64,000 nt of DNA from Gluconobacter morbifer G707 (GCF_000234355.1 NZ_AGQV01000002.1:1-64000), one strand, 5' to 3'; shown: positions 16,177-25,585, numbered from the stretch's first letter. The notes: a model not told the origin generated them from the letters alone. A program made the numbers and translations.

Positions 16177-16550
16177 GGCCAGTCTGTTTTCTGACGCTGG
16201 CTGACGACTCATGGCAGCGTGCTCATTATGCCTTCATCGTTGCGGCAGGTGCGCTGTCACTGGGGCGGGACGTTGTCCTGTTTGCCGGGGGGCGGAGCGT
16301 TCATGCGCTGGCGAAGGACTGGTCAGGCCTTGCCAGTATTGTTCCGGATGATGAGCTTGCCAGCCGGAATGTGGCGGGATTTGAGGATCTGAGAACTGCT
16401 GTCATGGAACTGGGTGGTGTTTTCATGGCATGCGAAGCCGGGCTGAAACTGACCGGGCTGCGTGCGGGTGACCTGCTGGACGGGGTTCAGGTCCGGGGTG
16501 TGGTCACATTCCTTGAACAGGCAGGCGACAGACCCATCCTGGGGCTGTAA
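16173..16550 (+). CDS. DsrE/DsrF-like small protein
   Basis: The 125-residue protein has the DsrE-type alpha/beta fold: a start strand (CFLTLADDSWQRAHYAFIVAA), then LGRDVVLFAGGRSVHAL and a GGVFMACEAGLKLTGL region with one cysteine in the position used for sulfur transfer in TusB/C/D relatives. It begins inside the moeB stop (ATGA), so co-translation is likely, and a sulfur-handling role beside the MoeB-type enzyme is plausible. That link is inferred from context. The longer frame from 16095 lies in moeB. Confidence 0.75.
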   Translation: MRPVCFLTLADDSWQRAHYAFIVAAGALSLGRDVVLFAGGRSVHALAKDWSGLASIVPDDELASRNVAGFEDLRTAVMELGGVFMACEAGLKLTGLRAGDLLDGVQVRGVVTFLEQAGDRPILGL

Positions 16551-16630
16551 GTTGCCTGAACGCACAATTTGACCATGTTTCTTGATTTGGTGACTTGTCG
16601 AAACTTCTGACCCTTGGCAGGGATGCGCCC

Positions 16631-17566
16631 ATGAGATTGTCTGTCACACCTCTGCTGAGAACTTCGCGTTATCGCCGGATGATTCTGGCTTTCACGGCGG
16701 GAACCGCCCTGGCGGTCGCACCGCCTGCCGCTTTTGCGCGCCATCACAAACACGCTCATGCGGCCGGAAGTACGAAGGCAGCAGACAAGCCCTCCCAGGC
16801 CGGCAAGAAGGCACACAAGGCAGCGGGAGCGGAAAAGCATCATTCTCCTGCTGCTACGCATCATCATGCTGTCCGTCATGCGGCCGTCCGCCATGCTGCG
16901 CCCGCAGTGGCTGCCGGGGCGGCGGCTGGCGCAGCTGGAGCGGCGGCCGGTTCCACGGCGCAGCCTCCTGCCGCTGCAGCTCCCGCACCCGAAGCAACAG
17001 ACAAGGGCAGCAATACCGGCCTTCCGCTTCCCCGCTTTGCCGCCCTGCGGGCTGACAAGGTCTATATGCGGCGCGGTCCCGGAGATCGGTATCCAATCGA
17101 CTGGGTCTACCACCGGCGAGGTCTTCCCGTTCAGATCGACCGGGAGTTCGATGTCTGGCGCCTGGTGGAAGACTCCGACGGCCAGAAGGGGTGGGTCCAT
17201 CAGGCGACCCTCTATGGCAGCCGCACTTTCGTGATTCCCGGTCTGCCCCCCGAAGGTGTGAAGGCCGAGGCCGGAGAGGCATCAGCCAAGGCGGGAGACC
17301 ATGTCGGTCGCGCCGATGCGCGTATTCTGGGGCGCGTCAAAACGCAGGAAGAGGCGCGGGCACATAAAAATGATGTGCTCCTGATGAGCCATCCGGAAGA
17401 AGATAGCAGTGTGATCGCAGTGCTTGAGCCGGGAACTGTCGGCAATATCAAGCTCTGTCCGCAGAATTCGCAGTGGTGCCAGGTAACCGTCAAAGGATAT
17501 GGCGGCTGGCTGCCCCGTCGTCTGTTCTGGGGTCTGCTCCCCGGAGAGACGATTCAATCCAAATGA
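16631..17566 (+). CDS. Exported SH3-domain protein with Ala/His-rich linker
   Basis: The 311-residue protein has an N-terminal signal peptide (hydrophobic core at about residues 18-35, cleavage likely after AFA), a low-complexity linker rich in H, A and K (about 38-125), and two bacterial SH3 domains. The first contains ALRADKVYMRRGPGDRYPID and the ending WVHQATLYG; the second contains the LMSHPEED and QWCQVTVKGYGGW segments. Such proteins often bind peptidoglycan. I choose ATG 16631 with AGGGA before it, over a TTG at 16595. Confidence 0.85.
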   Translation: MRLSVTPLLRTSRYRRMILAFTAGTALAVAPPAAFARHHKHAHAAGSTKAADKPSQAGKKAHKAAGAEKHHSPAATHHHAVRHAAVRHAAPAVAAGAAAGAAGAAAGSTAQPPAAAAPAPEATDKGSNTGLPLPRFAALRADKVYMRRGPGDRYPIDWVYHRRGLPVQIDREFDVWRLVEDSDGQKGWVHQATLYGSRTFVIPGLPPEGVKAEAGEASAKAGDHVGRADARILGRVKTQEEARAHKNDVLLMSHPEEDSSVIAVLEPGTVGNIKLCPQNSQWCQVTVKGYGGWLPRRLFWGLLPGETIQSK

Positions 17567-17589
17567 CTTTTCACCGAGGACGCCAATAC

Positions 17590-19020
17590 ATGACATCCAG
17601 CTCCCATCACCGTCGCACGCGGATTGTCGCCACGCTTGGACCGGCCTCATCGTCTCCCGAAATGATCGAGAAGCTTGCGAAGGCCGGTGTGAACGTCTTC
17701 CGTCTCAACTTCTCGCATGGTGCTCATGCGGATCATGGTGAGCGCCATGCCGCCATTCGTGCGGCGGAGCAGAAGGTTGGCCATCCGCTGGCCATTCTTG
17801 CGGATCTTCAGGGCCCCAAGCTGCGCGTCGGTGTTTTTGAACATGGTCCGGTCATGCTTCAGGAGGGACAGCGCTTCCGCCTTGACCTCGACAATACGCC
17901 CGGCACGGCCGAGCGGGTCTGTCTGCCGCATCCTGAGATCATTTCCGCAGCACAGGTCGGCAGCCATCTTCTGCTCGATGATGGCAAGCTCAAGGTCCGC
18001 GTAACCGACAAGGGCGATGGTTTCCTTCTGACGGAAGTGGTTGTTGGCGGCAAGCTTTCCGAGCGCAAGGGCGTCAATGTTCCGGATGTGACGTTGCCCA
18101 TTCCAGCCCTGACGGAAAAGGACCGCCGGGATTTCGACTATGCCCTGTCCCTTGGAGTGGACTACGTGGCACTGTCTTTCGTGCAGCGTCCGGAGGACGT
18201 ACAGGAAGCGCGGGAAATCGCTGCAGGTCGGGTCGGTATCATCACCAAACTGGAAAAACCACAGGCGATGGATGATCTGGAAGCCATCGTTCATCTGTCG
18301 GATGCCATCATGGTGGCTCGCGGTGACCTAGGGGTTGAACTTCCGCCGGAAGAAGTGCCGGTCGCTCAGAAACGCGCCATTGCCGAGGCGCGCAAACAGT
18401 GCCGTCCTGTCATCGTGGCTACCCAGATGCTGGAAAGTATGATCGAGAGCCCGACACCGACGCGGGCGGAAGTCTCGGATGTGTCCAACGCCGTCTATGA
18501 TGGGGCTGATGCCGTCATGCTGTCCGCCGAGAGCGCGGCCGGACGGTACCCGCTGGAGGCGGTTTCCATCATGGCCCGCATCGCGGCCCGGGTGGAGCAG
18601 GATACGGAATGGCGCAGTCGCATGGACAACCTGCGTCCGGCGCGTGAAGAGACTGTCCAGTGTGCCATCGTACAGGCAGCATGGCTGGTCAGCACCACGC
18701 TGCGGGCCAAGACGATTGCCTGCCGGACCAAGGGCGGGGGCGGTGCGCTGCGCATGGCCCGTGAACGGCCCCATTGTCCGATTCTGGCGCTCACGCCGGA
18801 TATCGATGTTGCACGGCGCCTGTGCGTGGTGTGGGGAACGTTCCCGCGGGTCTTCCGTCACGAGCCGGCCGCTCACAGCATTGAGGATCTTGCCGGTCCT
18901 GCCGCAGATCTGGCGCGTTCGCTGGGTTTCTGTGAGAAGGGGGACCGGATTGTCGTCCTCGCGGGTCTGCCACATGGCCATTCCGGCAGCACGAATACGC
19001 TTCGGATCTTCGACGCCTGA
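17590..19020 (+). CDS. pyk: Pyruvate kinase
   Basis: Pyk transfers phosphate from phosphoenolpyruvate to ADP. The 476-residue protein begins RRTRIVATLGPASSS and has the FRLNFSHG loop, the catalytic IITKLEKPQAMDDLEAI, MVARGDLGVELP, and ATQMLESMIESPTPTRAEV. GAGGACG precedes ATG 17590; earlier in-frame ATGs lie in the previous gene. The product feeds the pyruvate dehydrogenase genes at 59.5 kb. A very strong hairpin follows the stop. Confidence 0.95.
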   Translation: MTSSSHHRRTRIVATLGPASSSPEMIEKLAKAGVNVFRLNFSHGAHADHGERHAAIRAAEQKVGHPLAILADLQGPKLRVGVFEHGPVMLQEGQRFRLDLDNTPGTAERVCLPHPEIISAAQVGSHLLLDDGKLKVRVTDKGDGFLLTEVVVGGKLSERKGVNVPDVTLPIPALTEKDRRDFDYALSLGVDYVALSFVQRPEDVQEAREIAAGRVGIITKLEKPQAMDDLEAIVHLSDAIMVARGDLGVELPPEEVPVAQKRAIAEARKQCRPVIVATQMLESMIESPTPTRAEVSDVSNAVYDGADAVMLSAESAAGRYPLEAVSIMARIAARVEQDTEWRSRMDNLRPAREETVQCAIVQAAWLVSTTLRAKTIACRTKGGGGALRMARERPHCPILALTPDIDVARRLCVVWGTFPRVFRHEPAAHSIEDLAGPAADLARSLGFCEKGDRIVVLAGLPHGHSGSTNTLRIFDA

Positions 19021-19045
19021 GACAGGTAGACCGGATGGGCTTTGT

Positions 19046-19084
19046 CCACGTCGTGAACGGATATGTTCTCCGTTCACGACGTGG
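19046..19084. terminator. Perfect 16-bp hairpin between convergent pyk and tyrA
   Basis: CCACGTCGTGAACGGA (19046-19061) and TCCGTTCACGACGTGG (19069-19084) pair exactly around a 7-base loop. It lies between the convergent stops of pyk and tyrA, and is probably a bidirectional terminator. No U-tract follows on either side. Confidence 0.75.
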
Positions 19085-19095
19085 GAACCGGTGTG

Positions 19096-19974
19096 TCAGG
19101 CCTGACGGTTTTCGATCAGGGTACGGCGGATGCTGCGGCCGCGTTCGATGCGGCTGGTGATGGCTTTATCGTCACCATTGCGAATTGCATCGGCCATGAC
19201 CTGCGCATCTGCGACGAAACGGTCGAGCGTGCTCAGAAGGGCTTCACGATTGGCCAGAAAAATGTCCCGCCACATCACCGGGTCCGAAGCTGCGATCCGC
19301 GTGAAGTCACGGAAGCCGGATGCTGCGTAATCCAGTACGGCGGCGCGGACTTCCTCGGACAGGTTGTCAGCCGTATCGCAGATTGTGAACGCCAGAAGAT
19401 GCGGCAAATGGCTCACCATGGCGCAGATGCGGTCATGCTGTTCGTCTTCGAGGATCTTCGTCCGTGCGCCGCAGAGTTCCCAGAGACGTTCAATGCATGA
19501 GACGGCGTCCAGATCCGTGCCTTCCGGCGGGACGACGAGCGCCCAGCGGTTTTCGAAAAGCGTTGCAAAACCCGCATCAGGTCCGGAATGCTCGGTTCCT
19601 GCCATCGGGTGGCCGGGAACGTAGGAGACGCCTTGGGGCAGAATGGCCTGAATGGTGGGACCGAGCCCTGCTCGGACGGAAGCCACGTCCGTCAGGATAG
19701 ATCCCGGCTTCATGAACGGCAGAACCTGCCGGGCTACGGCCTCGACTGCGCCTACAGGGACGCTGATCATCACACAGTCCGCCTGTGCCGCCACCTCAAG
19801 ATCATCCGTGACCACATCGGCCAGTTCCAGCGTACGGACACGTTTGAGCACCTGGGGATTATTGTCAGCGGCAATCAGGGTATGGGCGAGTGTCCCGGTT
19901 TCACGGGCGCGGCGCAGGACGGATGATCCGATCAGGCCAGGGCCAATGACGGCCAGTGAATTGAAAAGTGCCAT
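19096..19974 (-). CDS. tyrA: Prephenate/arogenate dehydrogenase
   Basis: The 292-residue enzyme oxidatively decarboxylates prephenate or arogenate towards tyrosine. It has the NAD(P)-binding loop VIGPGLIGSS (residues 9-18), PGHPMAGTEHSGP with the conserved HPMAG motif, and VSHLPHLLAF, the substrate-pocket histidines. No chorismate mutase domain is fused. Its ATG shares one base with the stop of the hpnL-like gene upstream (TGATG on the minus strand), so the two are coupled. Confidence 0.92.
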   Translation of the reverse strand: MALFNSLAVIGPGLIGSSVLRRARETGTLAHTLIAADNNPQVLKRVRTLELADVVTDDLEVAAQADCVMISVPVGAVEAVARQVLPFMKPGSILTDVASVRAGLGPTIQAILPQGVSYVPGHPMAGTEHSGPDAGFATLFENRWALVVPPEGTDLDAVSCIERLWELCGARTKILEDEQHDRICAMVSHLPHLLAFTICDTADNLSEEVRAAVLDYAASGFRDFTRIAASDPVMWRDIFLANREALLSTLDRFVADAQVMADAIRNGDDKAITSRIERGRSIRRTLIENRQA

Positions 19975-21158
19975 CAGAGCGCGCGTGGAGCTATCGCAAA
20001 AGTCGCCTCGTCCTGTTCCGGCTGTTCTTTCCGGGAGGGGGCTTCTTTCTGTGGCGAAACCTTCAGGGTTGCTGGAGAGACCGGTCGTTCCTCCTCCGGG
20101 GCCTGATCTTCCGCATCCCCGGAAGAGAGAGCGTTCGCGGAACGGAGGCGGCGCATTTCGATCCCCTGCCAGACCAGCAGGACAGGAATACCGATCAGGA
20201 TGTCCCGGCCACGCCGAAGCAGCGAAATACTGAGGGAAATCTGCGAGTCGATTCCGAAAATTATGCCAAGCGTTACATAGGCACCTTCCTGAACACCCAG
20301 GGACGCCGGAACAAGAAAGCCGGCTGACATGATCCCACAGACGACGCCTTCGATTGCGACGGCAGAAAGATAGGTCACATGGCCACCCAGCAGTTGAAGG
20401 GCCAACCAGGTCATGGCCGCGCTGGCCAGCCAGCAGAGCAGATGACAGAACGCGCCGAGGGAAATCCGGTCGGGGCTGCTCCAGAGCGTCTCAAGGCATT
20501 CCTGAAAAGTCTGGGTGTTACCGATCAGGCTTTCACGCCACTCCGCGGCGATGTGTCGCCCGAAAAAAGTGGCGATCTTTCGCACCATCGTGCCACCGCG
20601 ATGCTGCGTCCAGATGAAGCCGGCGATTCCCATGCTCAGCAGAACCAGTCCGCCGATCAGGGGCCAGACGAAACGTGAAGCGCCGTGATGACCGATCAGG
20701 CAGAGCAGGGCGATCAGAACGAAGGCGATCTGTCCCATGACTTCGGTCGTGATGTCCACGAGATTGGCCGCCACGCCTTCAGGCCAGTGCAGTTCCTTTC
20801 CACGCACATCACGCGGGTCGGTTCCCGCGAGCGTGGCGCGGACCCCGATCACCATTCCCCCCAGCTGGGAAAAGGGCAGGCAGGCTCCGGCGCTGTCGCG
20901 AACAAGCCGAGCGCCAGCCAGACGACGGAACCCGAGCATGGGGACTGCAGCCTTCCATGCGACGCCAAGACCCAGATCGATCACGATCTGCCAGACGACG
21001 AGAAGGAGGAAGCCGTTGACACCGACTTTTTTCAGGGCTTCCAGGACAGGATGGATACCTGCCTTGGCTGCGATGAAGGTAAAGAGCGCCACGCCGAGAA
21101 GGGAAAGGAGAACTGGGAGAGTTTTTTTCAACGTCTTCGTCACATGTCGTTTGACCAC
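19974..21158 (-). CDS. hpnL: HpnL-like polytopic membrane protein
   Basis: The 394-residue protein has about seven or eight membrane segments, a conserved PFSQLGGMVIGVRA motif after the first segments, and a VPASLGVQEGAY motif typical of the lysylphosphatidylglycerol synthase/HpnL transmembrane family. In hopanoid producers HpnL is a hopanoid-associated membrane protein. The last 60 residues are charged and low-complexity, a cytosolic tail. The start is GTG 21158. It is divergent from hpnABC, with 119 bases between, and its end overlaps tyrA. The HpnL assignment rests on context and motif recall. Confidence 0.78.
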   Translation of the reverse strand: MVKRHVTKTLKKTLPVLLSLLGVALFTFIAAKAGIHPVLEALKKVGVNGFLLLVVWQIVIDLGLGVAWKAAVPMLGFRRLAGARLVRDSAGACLPFSQLGGMVIGVRATLAGTDPRDVRGKELHWPEGVAANLVDITTEVMGQIAFVLIALLCLIGHHGASRFVWPLIGGLVLLSMGIAGFIWTQHRGGTMVRKIATFFGRHIAAEWRESLIGNTQTFQECLETLWSSPDRISLGAFCHLLCWLASAAMTWLALQLLGGHVTYLSAVAIEGVVCGIMSAGFLVPASLGVQEGAYVTLGIIFGIDSQISLSISLLRRGRDILIGIPVLLVWQGIEMRRLRSANALSSGDAEDQAPEEERPVSPATLKVSPQKEAPSRKEQPEQDEATFAIAPRAL

Positions 21159-21277
21159 GCTCTATCGCACACGTGAGCAATATTCCAGTCTTGGAGACGC
21201 TTTCCCCCGCCGTCGCGTGCCAGTATGGTGCAATGAACTGCAACTGAACGCTGATGAACCAAGGAGACTATGCCACC

Positions 21278-22273
21278 ATGAACGATGTTACACTCGTTAC
21301 GGGGGCTACAGGGTTTGTCGGCTCTGCCGTAGCCCGCGTCCTCGAAGAACGGGGACACCGCCTGCGTCTTTTTGTGCGTCCGTCATCGGACCGCTCAAAT
21401 ATTGCTGAGCTCAACGCGGAAATTGCCGTGGGTGACCTGTCCGACCCTTCGACGCTGCCCGCGGCTCTTGAGGGCGTGAAATATCTTTTCCATGTCGCTG
21501 CCGATTACCGGCTGTGGGTTCCTGATCCGGACGACATGATGAGGGCGAATGTCGAGGGAACGCGCAACCTCATGCTGGCGGCCATGGAGGCGGGTGTCGA
21601 ACGGGTCGTGTATTGTTCTTCGGTTGCGGCTCTGGGCCTGCGGAGCGACGGTATTCCGGCGGATGAGACCACGCCGATCACGGAAAGCCAGGTCATTGGC
21701 ACCTACAAGCTGTCCAAGTACCGGGCAGAGCAGGCGGTGCTGCGTCTGATCCGTGAAAACGGCCTCCCGGCCGTGATCGTCAATCCGTCCACACCGGTCG
21801 GACCACGTGACATCAAGCCCACGCCGACGGGTCAGATGATTCTCGACTGCGCATCCGGGCGGATGCCAGCCTATGTCGAGACCGGGCTCAATATCGTGCA
21901 TGTGGATGATGTGGCCGAGGGCCATGCCCTGGCGCTAGAGCGCGGGAAAATCGGCGAGAAATACATTCTCGGTGGCGAGAACATGATGCTGGGGGATCTT
22001 TTCCGTCTCGTCAGCGAGATTGCCTGCGTCAAGCCGCCCCGGATCAAGCTCAAGCAGTCCTGGCTCTACCCGGTGGCGCTGACATCCGAATGGCTGGCGC
22101 GTGGTTTTGGCATAGAGCCCCGTGTCACGCGCGAAACGCTGGCCATGTCAAAGAAGCTGATGTTCTTCTCGTCCCTGAAAGCCCAGAAAGAACTTGGTTA
22201 TGCGCCGCGGCCGGCGCGTGATGCGATCGCAGATGCCATTTCTTGGTTCAGGCTGCACGGACGCATCAAGTAA
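21278..22273 (+). CDS. hpnA: Hopanoid-associated sugar epimerase HpnA
   Basis: The 331-residue short-chain dehydrogenase/epimerase has the NAD loop VTGATGFVGSAVA near the N-terminus, a catalytic YKLSK-type motif (TYKLSKYRAEQ) and the NPSTPVGPRDIKPTPTG region typical of HpnA. It is thought to act on a sugar or side-chain step of hopanoid modification. I choose ATG 21278, with AAGGAGA at 21261-21267, over ATG 21254, which has no ribosome-binding site. Its stop TAA overlaps the hpnB start (TAATG). Confidence 0.9.
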   Translation: MNDVTLVTGATGFVGSAVARVLEERGHRLRLFVRPSSDRSNIAELNAEIAVGDLSDPSTLPAALEGVKYLFHVAADYRLWVPDPDDMMRANVEGTRNLMLAAMEAGVERVVYCSSVAALGLRSDGIPADETTPITESQVIGTYKLSKYRAEQAVLRLIRENGLPAVIVNPSTPVGPRDIKPTPTGQMILDCASGRMPAYVETGLNIVHVDDVAEGHALALERGKIGEKYILGGENMMLGDLFRLVSEIACVKPPRIKLKQSWLYPVALTSEWLARGFGIEPRVTRETLAMSKKLMFFSSLKAQKELGYAPRPARDAIADAISWFRLHGRIK

Positions 22274-23415
22274 TGCTTTACGGAACAGCTCTTACCAGCT
22301 TTGGGGCATGGCTCTATCTGGCTCTGTTCCATGGTCGCTTCTGGCAGAAAGGCCCCATTCTACCAGCCACTCCCAGTCCTGTTTCCGCTCCTGATGTAGC
22401 CATTGTCGTTCCGGCCCGCGATGAAGCAGAGTCTATCCAGCCCTGTCTGACCTCGCTGCTGGAGCAGGATTATGACGGCCGGCTCTCTGTCATTCTGGTG
22501 GACGACAACAGTTCGGATGGGACGGGTGATCTGGCTCGTGCCCTGCCTGATCCGCACGGACGTCTGACCGTCCTGACCGGGAAGGCACGGCCGCCCGAGT
22601 GGAGTGGCAAGCTCTGGGCCGTTCATCAGGGTGAACAGGAAGCCCTGACAAGGATCGGGCCGCAGGGATATGTGCTCCTGACCGATGCTGACATCATGCA
22701 TTCTCCCCGGCATCTGTCCTCGCTTGTGTCAAAGGCGCAGGACGAAAACCTGGATCTCGTTTCCGAGATGGTGGCGCTGAACTGCGACAGCGCGGCGGAA
22801 CGGCTGCTGGTGCCGGCCTTCGTCTATTTCTTCGCCATGCTCTATCCGTTCTCGAAAATCGCGGACAGTCATTCCCGGGTTGCGGGTGCGGCGGGTGGAA
22901 CCATTCTGCTGCGACGGCAGGCGCTTGAGCGGATCGGGGGGATCAGGGCGCTTCGTGGGGCCCTGATCGATGACTGCACCCTTGCGGCCCATATCAAACG
23001 TTCGGGGGGACGGCTGTATCTGGGACACAGTGAGCTGGCCTGGTCCGTCCGCCCTTACCGGAATGCGCGGGATGTCTGGGACATGATTTCCAGAACAGCC
23101 TATGTCCAGCTTCGGTACTCGCCTTTTCTGCTGCTGTGCACGCTCCTTGGCATGATGCTGATCTGGCTTCTTCCCATTGGGTTGGCCCTTTTTGGCAAAG
23201 GCAGGACCCGGCAGGTCAGTCTGCTGACCTACGCTATCTCCTGTCTGACATTCGTTCCCACGCTGCGCCGCTTTAGGTTGCCGCTCTGGCGTGCGCTGCC
23301 ACTGCCTGTCGTGGCGGCGTTCTACATGGCGGCTACAGCGGGTTCGGCGCTTGATCATCACCGGGGCATCGGGGTGCGCTGGAAAAATCGTTCCTATACG
23401 GAAGAGACAACGTGA
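22273..23415 (+). CDS. hpnB: Hopene-associated glycosyltransferase HpnB
   Basis: The 380-residue protein has an N-terminal membrane segment (residues about 5-22), a GT2 domain with VVPARDEAESIQPCL, VDDNSSDGTGD and a TDADIMHSP metal site, and two or three C-terminal membrane segments. HpnB members are linked to hopanoid clusters; the acceptor is not known with certainty. It starts at ATG 22273, sharing a base with the hpnA stop, and its stop overlaps the hpnC GTG, so hpnABC are translationally coupled. Confidence 0.9.
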   Translation: MLYGTALTSFGAWLYLALFHGRFWQKGPILPATPSPVSAPDVAIVVPARDEAESIQPCLTSLLEQDYDGRLSVILVDDNSSDGTGDLARALPDPHGRLTVLTGKARPPEWSGKLWAVHQGEQEALTRIGPQGYVLLTDADIMHSPRHLSSLVSKAQDENLDLVSEMVALNCDSAAERLLVPAFVYFFAMLYPFSKIADSHSRVAGAAGGTILLRRQALERIGGIRALRGALIDDCTLAAHIKRSGGRLYLGHSELAWSVRPYRNARDVWDMISRTAYVQLRYSPFLLLCTLLGMMLIWLLPIGLALFGKGRTRQVSLLTYAISCLTFVPTLRRFRLPLWRALPLPVVAAFYMAATAGSALDHHRGIGVRWKNRSYTEETT

Positions 23416-24269
23416 CAGAAGACATCTGGGGGACGAAGGACGTCACCTCTGAAAAAGGCAAGGCCGACGAGAATTTTCCTGTCGGTTCCCTGCTGATTTC
23501 ACGCCGCCTTCGGCCTTATGTGCACACCTATTACAATTTCGCCCGCGTGGCGGATGATATGGTGGACACGACTGAACTGACGCCTACGCAGAAGATTGCA
23601 CGGCTTCAGGGGATGGCGGCTGTCATCCGGGGTGAAATTACCGCTCCGCCGCGTGCTGACGCCCAGACCGCTGCCAGATTGCGGGAGGTTCTGCTGAAAA
23701 CCGGGGTTCCGCTCGACACGGCGACGGATCTGACGGTGGCTTTCTGCATGGATGCCGAAAAGAACCGGTATGACAGCTGGGAAGAGCTGATGCATTACTG
23801 CCGCTATTCCGCCAATCCGGTTGGCCGCTTCCTGCTGCTTCTGCATGGCGAGTCCGCGGAGACCCTGGGTCCATCCGATGCGCTGTGTTCGGCGTTGCAG
23901 GTCGTGAACCATCTGCAGGATGTTGCGGAGGATCTGCGGGTGATGGATCGGTGTTACGTGCCGCTTCCCTGGCTTGAGCAGGCAGGCGTCAGCATTGATG
24001 ATCTTCGGCTCGCCCGGAGCAAGCCGGGCGTCCGGAAAGTCTTTGACCGGATGTTGGACGGTGTTGATGCTCTCAACCGGGAGGCGCGCGTTTTGCCATT
24101 GCTGATCCGTGACCGCCGGATGCGGCTTGAAGCAGCTGTCATTGTCGAGTTGTGTGAAATCCTGACGCGCCGTCTCAGACGGCAGGACCCGATAGCCGAG
24201 CGTGTGGCCCTTACGAAGGCCGATGGCATCAAGGCGCTGGCGAAAGCGTTCCGGTTTTTTCCTGGTTGA
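23412..24269 (+). CDS. hpnC: Squalene synthase HpnC (hydroxysqualene step)
   Basis: HpnC converts presqualene diphosphate to hydroxysqualene in the bacterial three-enzyme squalene route. The 285-residue protein has the first aspartate-rich region YYNFARVADDMVD and the second VVNHLQDVAEDL, with the YCRYSANPVGR motif between them. The start is GTG 23412, overlapping the hpnB TGA. Its usual partners HpnD and HpnE lie downstream after a 1.9-kb insert on the other strand. A hairpin follows the stop. Confidence 0.93.
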   Translation: MTEDIWGTKDVTSEKGKADENFPVGSLLISRRLRPYVHTYYNFARVADDMVDTTELTPTQKIARLQGMAAVIRGEITAPPRADAQTAARLREVLLKTGVPLDTATDLTVAFCMDAEKNRYDSWEELMHYCRYSANPVGRFLLLLHGESAETLGPSDALCSALQVVNHLQDVAEDLRVMDRCYVPLPWLEQAGVSIDDLRLARSKPGVRKVFDRMLDGVDALNREARVLPLLIRDRRMRLEAAVIVELCEILTRRLRRQDPIAERVALTKADGIKALAKAFRFFPG

Positions 24270-24283
24270 CCGGAACTGAAAGG

Positions 24284-24314
24284 AACACGGGGAGATTCAG
24301 GATCTCCCCGTGTT
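24284..24314. terminator. 13-bp perfect hairpin between hpnC and the aminotransferase gene
   Basis: AACACGGGGAGAT (24284-24296) and ATCTCCCCGTGTT (24302-24314) form a perfect stem with a 5-base loop, between the convergent stops of hpnC and the aminotransferase gene. Only TTT follows on the plus strand. It is probably a bidirectional terminator. Confidence 0.8.
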
Positions 24315-24320
24315 TCCGCA

Positions 24321-25499
24321 TCAGGCGGGAATAATTGCGTCCAGCGCTGTGCAGAACTGCTGCATGTCCTCCATGGAACCGACCGTGATGCGCGATGCGT
24401 TCGGCCAGATGGGCCAGGACCGCCCGATGATGACGCCCTTTTTGAGGAATGCCTCTTTGATGGGAGCGGCGGGCTGCTTCCAGTCCAGAACGAACATGTT
24501 GGCGTCGGATGGGATGAACGTCAGGCCGCGCTTGTGAAGATGACGGAACGTCATGGAACGGGCTGCGATCATTTCCTTCCTGCGTGCGACAATGTTATCT
24601 TTCATGGAGAGGCTTTTCGTACCACAGGCCACGGCGGGCATCGGCAGCATGCGTGTTGCGCTTTCACCGTCATAACGCAGCATCCGTTCATGCAGGTCGG
24701 GACGCGCGAAGCTCAGGCCCAGCCGCATTCCGGCCATTGCAAACATTTTCGAGAACGTCCGCAGGACGATTATGTCCTTGTCCTGTGCTGCCAGAGATAC
24801 GGCGCTCGGCGTGCCGGAAAAATGGATATAGGCTTCGTCGACCAGAACGACCGAACCTTCTGGCTTGTGTTCCACCAGCCATTTGATGTCAACCAGAGGG
24901 GTCAGGGTGCCGGTCGGATTGTTTGGGGAGCAGATGTAGTAAACTCCGGCATTTGGATTGGCCTTGAGCATGGCCCGTACGTCTGTCCGGTAACCGCGGT
25001 GAGCCATGAGAGGGACACGGTTCAGGGGAATCTTGAGCCAGTCCGCCGTGACCCATCCTGCTTCATAACTGGGGTCAGCCGTTACGAGACCGCGTGCAGG
25101 CGAACAGAACGTAACGATGGCCCGTGCCAGTGGATCAGACGATCCCGACCACGGCATCACATGGGTTTCAGGGATATTTTCCACGGATGAGGCGGCGCTG
25201 ATCAGATCCGAGCGCATATGGCCGGTCGGATCATAACGGTTGCTTTGGTAAACAACCGCTGCTCCGGTTTGTGCGGCTTCCGGAAAAGGACCGGTCCAGC
25301 ATTCGTTGCTGCCGATCCGGACCATTTTGGCGATGTCTCCTTCTGGCAGGGCAGTCAGCGGGGCAGCCTCGGCCTTTCCAATCAGGGAGTGGGCTGCGAA
25401 GCCGCCTGCGAGGAGGGCGGCGACCCGGCCCAGACTGCGCCGGGAATATCCCCGGGACAGAAGATCCTCGCGGCTTTCAGGAGAAAGAGAATGCGTCAT
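24321..25499 (-). CDS. PLP-dependent aminotransferase (HisC-like) with Tat signal peptide
   Basis: A fold-type I aminotransferase of 392 residues. An N-terminal twin-arginine signal is present: SRRSLG (RR at 20-21), then a hydrophobic stretch and AEA just before the mature part. The catalytic core has SPNNPTG (about 191-197), VDEAY (about 220-224), and FSKMFAMAGMRLG with Lys251 as the PLP lysine. The family includes histidinol-phosphate aminotransferases, but a Tat signal implies export with the cofactor bound. The start is ATG 25499; a TTG two codons upstream is possible. It lies inside the hpn cluster on the opposite strand. Confidence 0.85.
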   Translation of the reverse strand: MTHSLSPESREDLLSRGYSRRSLGRVAALLAGGFAAHSLIGKAEAAPLTALPEGDIAKMVRIGSNECWTGPFPEAAQTGAAVVYQSNRYDPTGHMRSDLISAASSVENIPETHVMPWSGSSDPLARAIVTFCSPARGLVTADPSYEAGWVTADWLKIPLNRVPLMAHRGYRTDVRAMLKANPNAGVYYICSPNNPTGTLTPLVDIKWLVEHKPEGSVVLVDEAYIHFSGTPSAVSLAAQDKDIIVLRTFSKMFAMAGMRLGLSFARPDLHERMLRYDGESATRMLPMPAVACGTKSLSMKDNIVARRKEMIAARSMTFRHLHKRGLTFIPSDANMFVLDWKQPAAPIKEAFLKKGVIIGRSWPIWPNASRITVGSMEDMQQFCTALDAIIPA

Positions 25500-25585
25500 G
25501 GTCAAAGGAAGTCCCTGCGATGTTCAGCATAAACATGCTAAAATCGAAACGAACTTCCTGTCAAAGCGTGATTGCTCAAAGCCGA

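Noticed and set aside
16595-16630. TTG start for the SH3-domain protein
   Set aside because: ATG 16631 has a ribosome-binding site and gives a standard signal peptide at the N-terminus.
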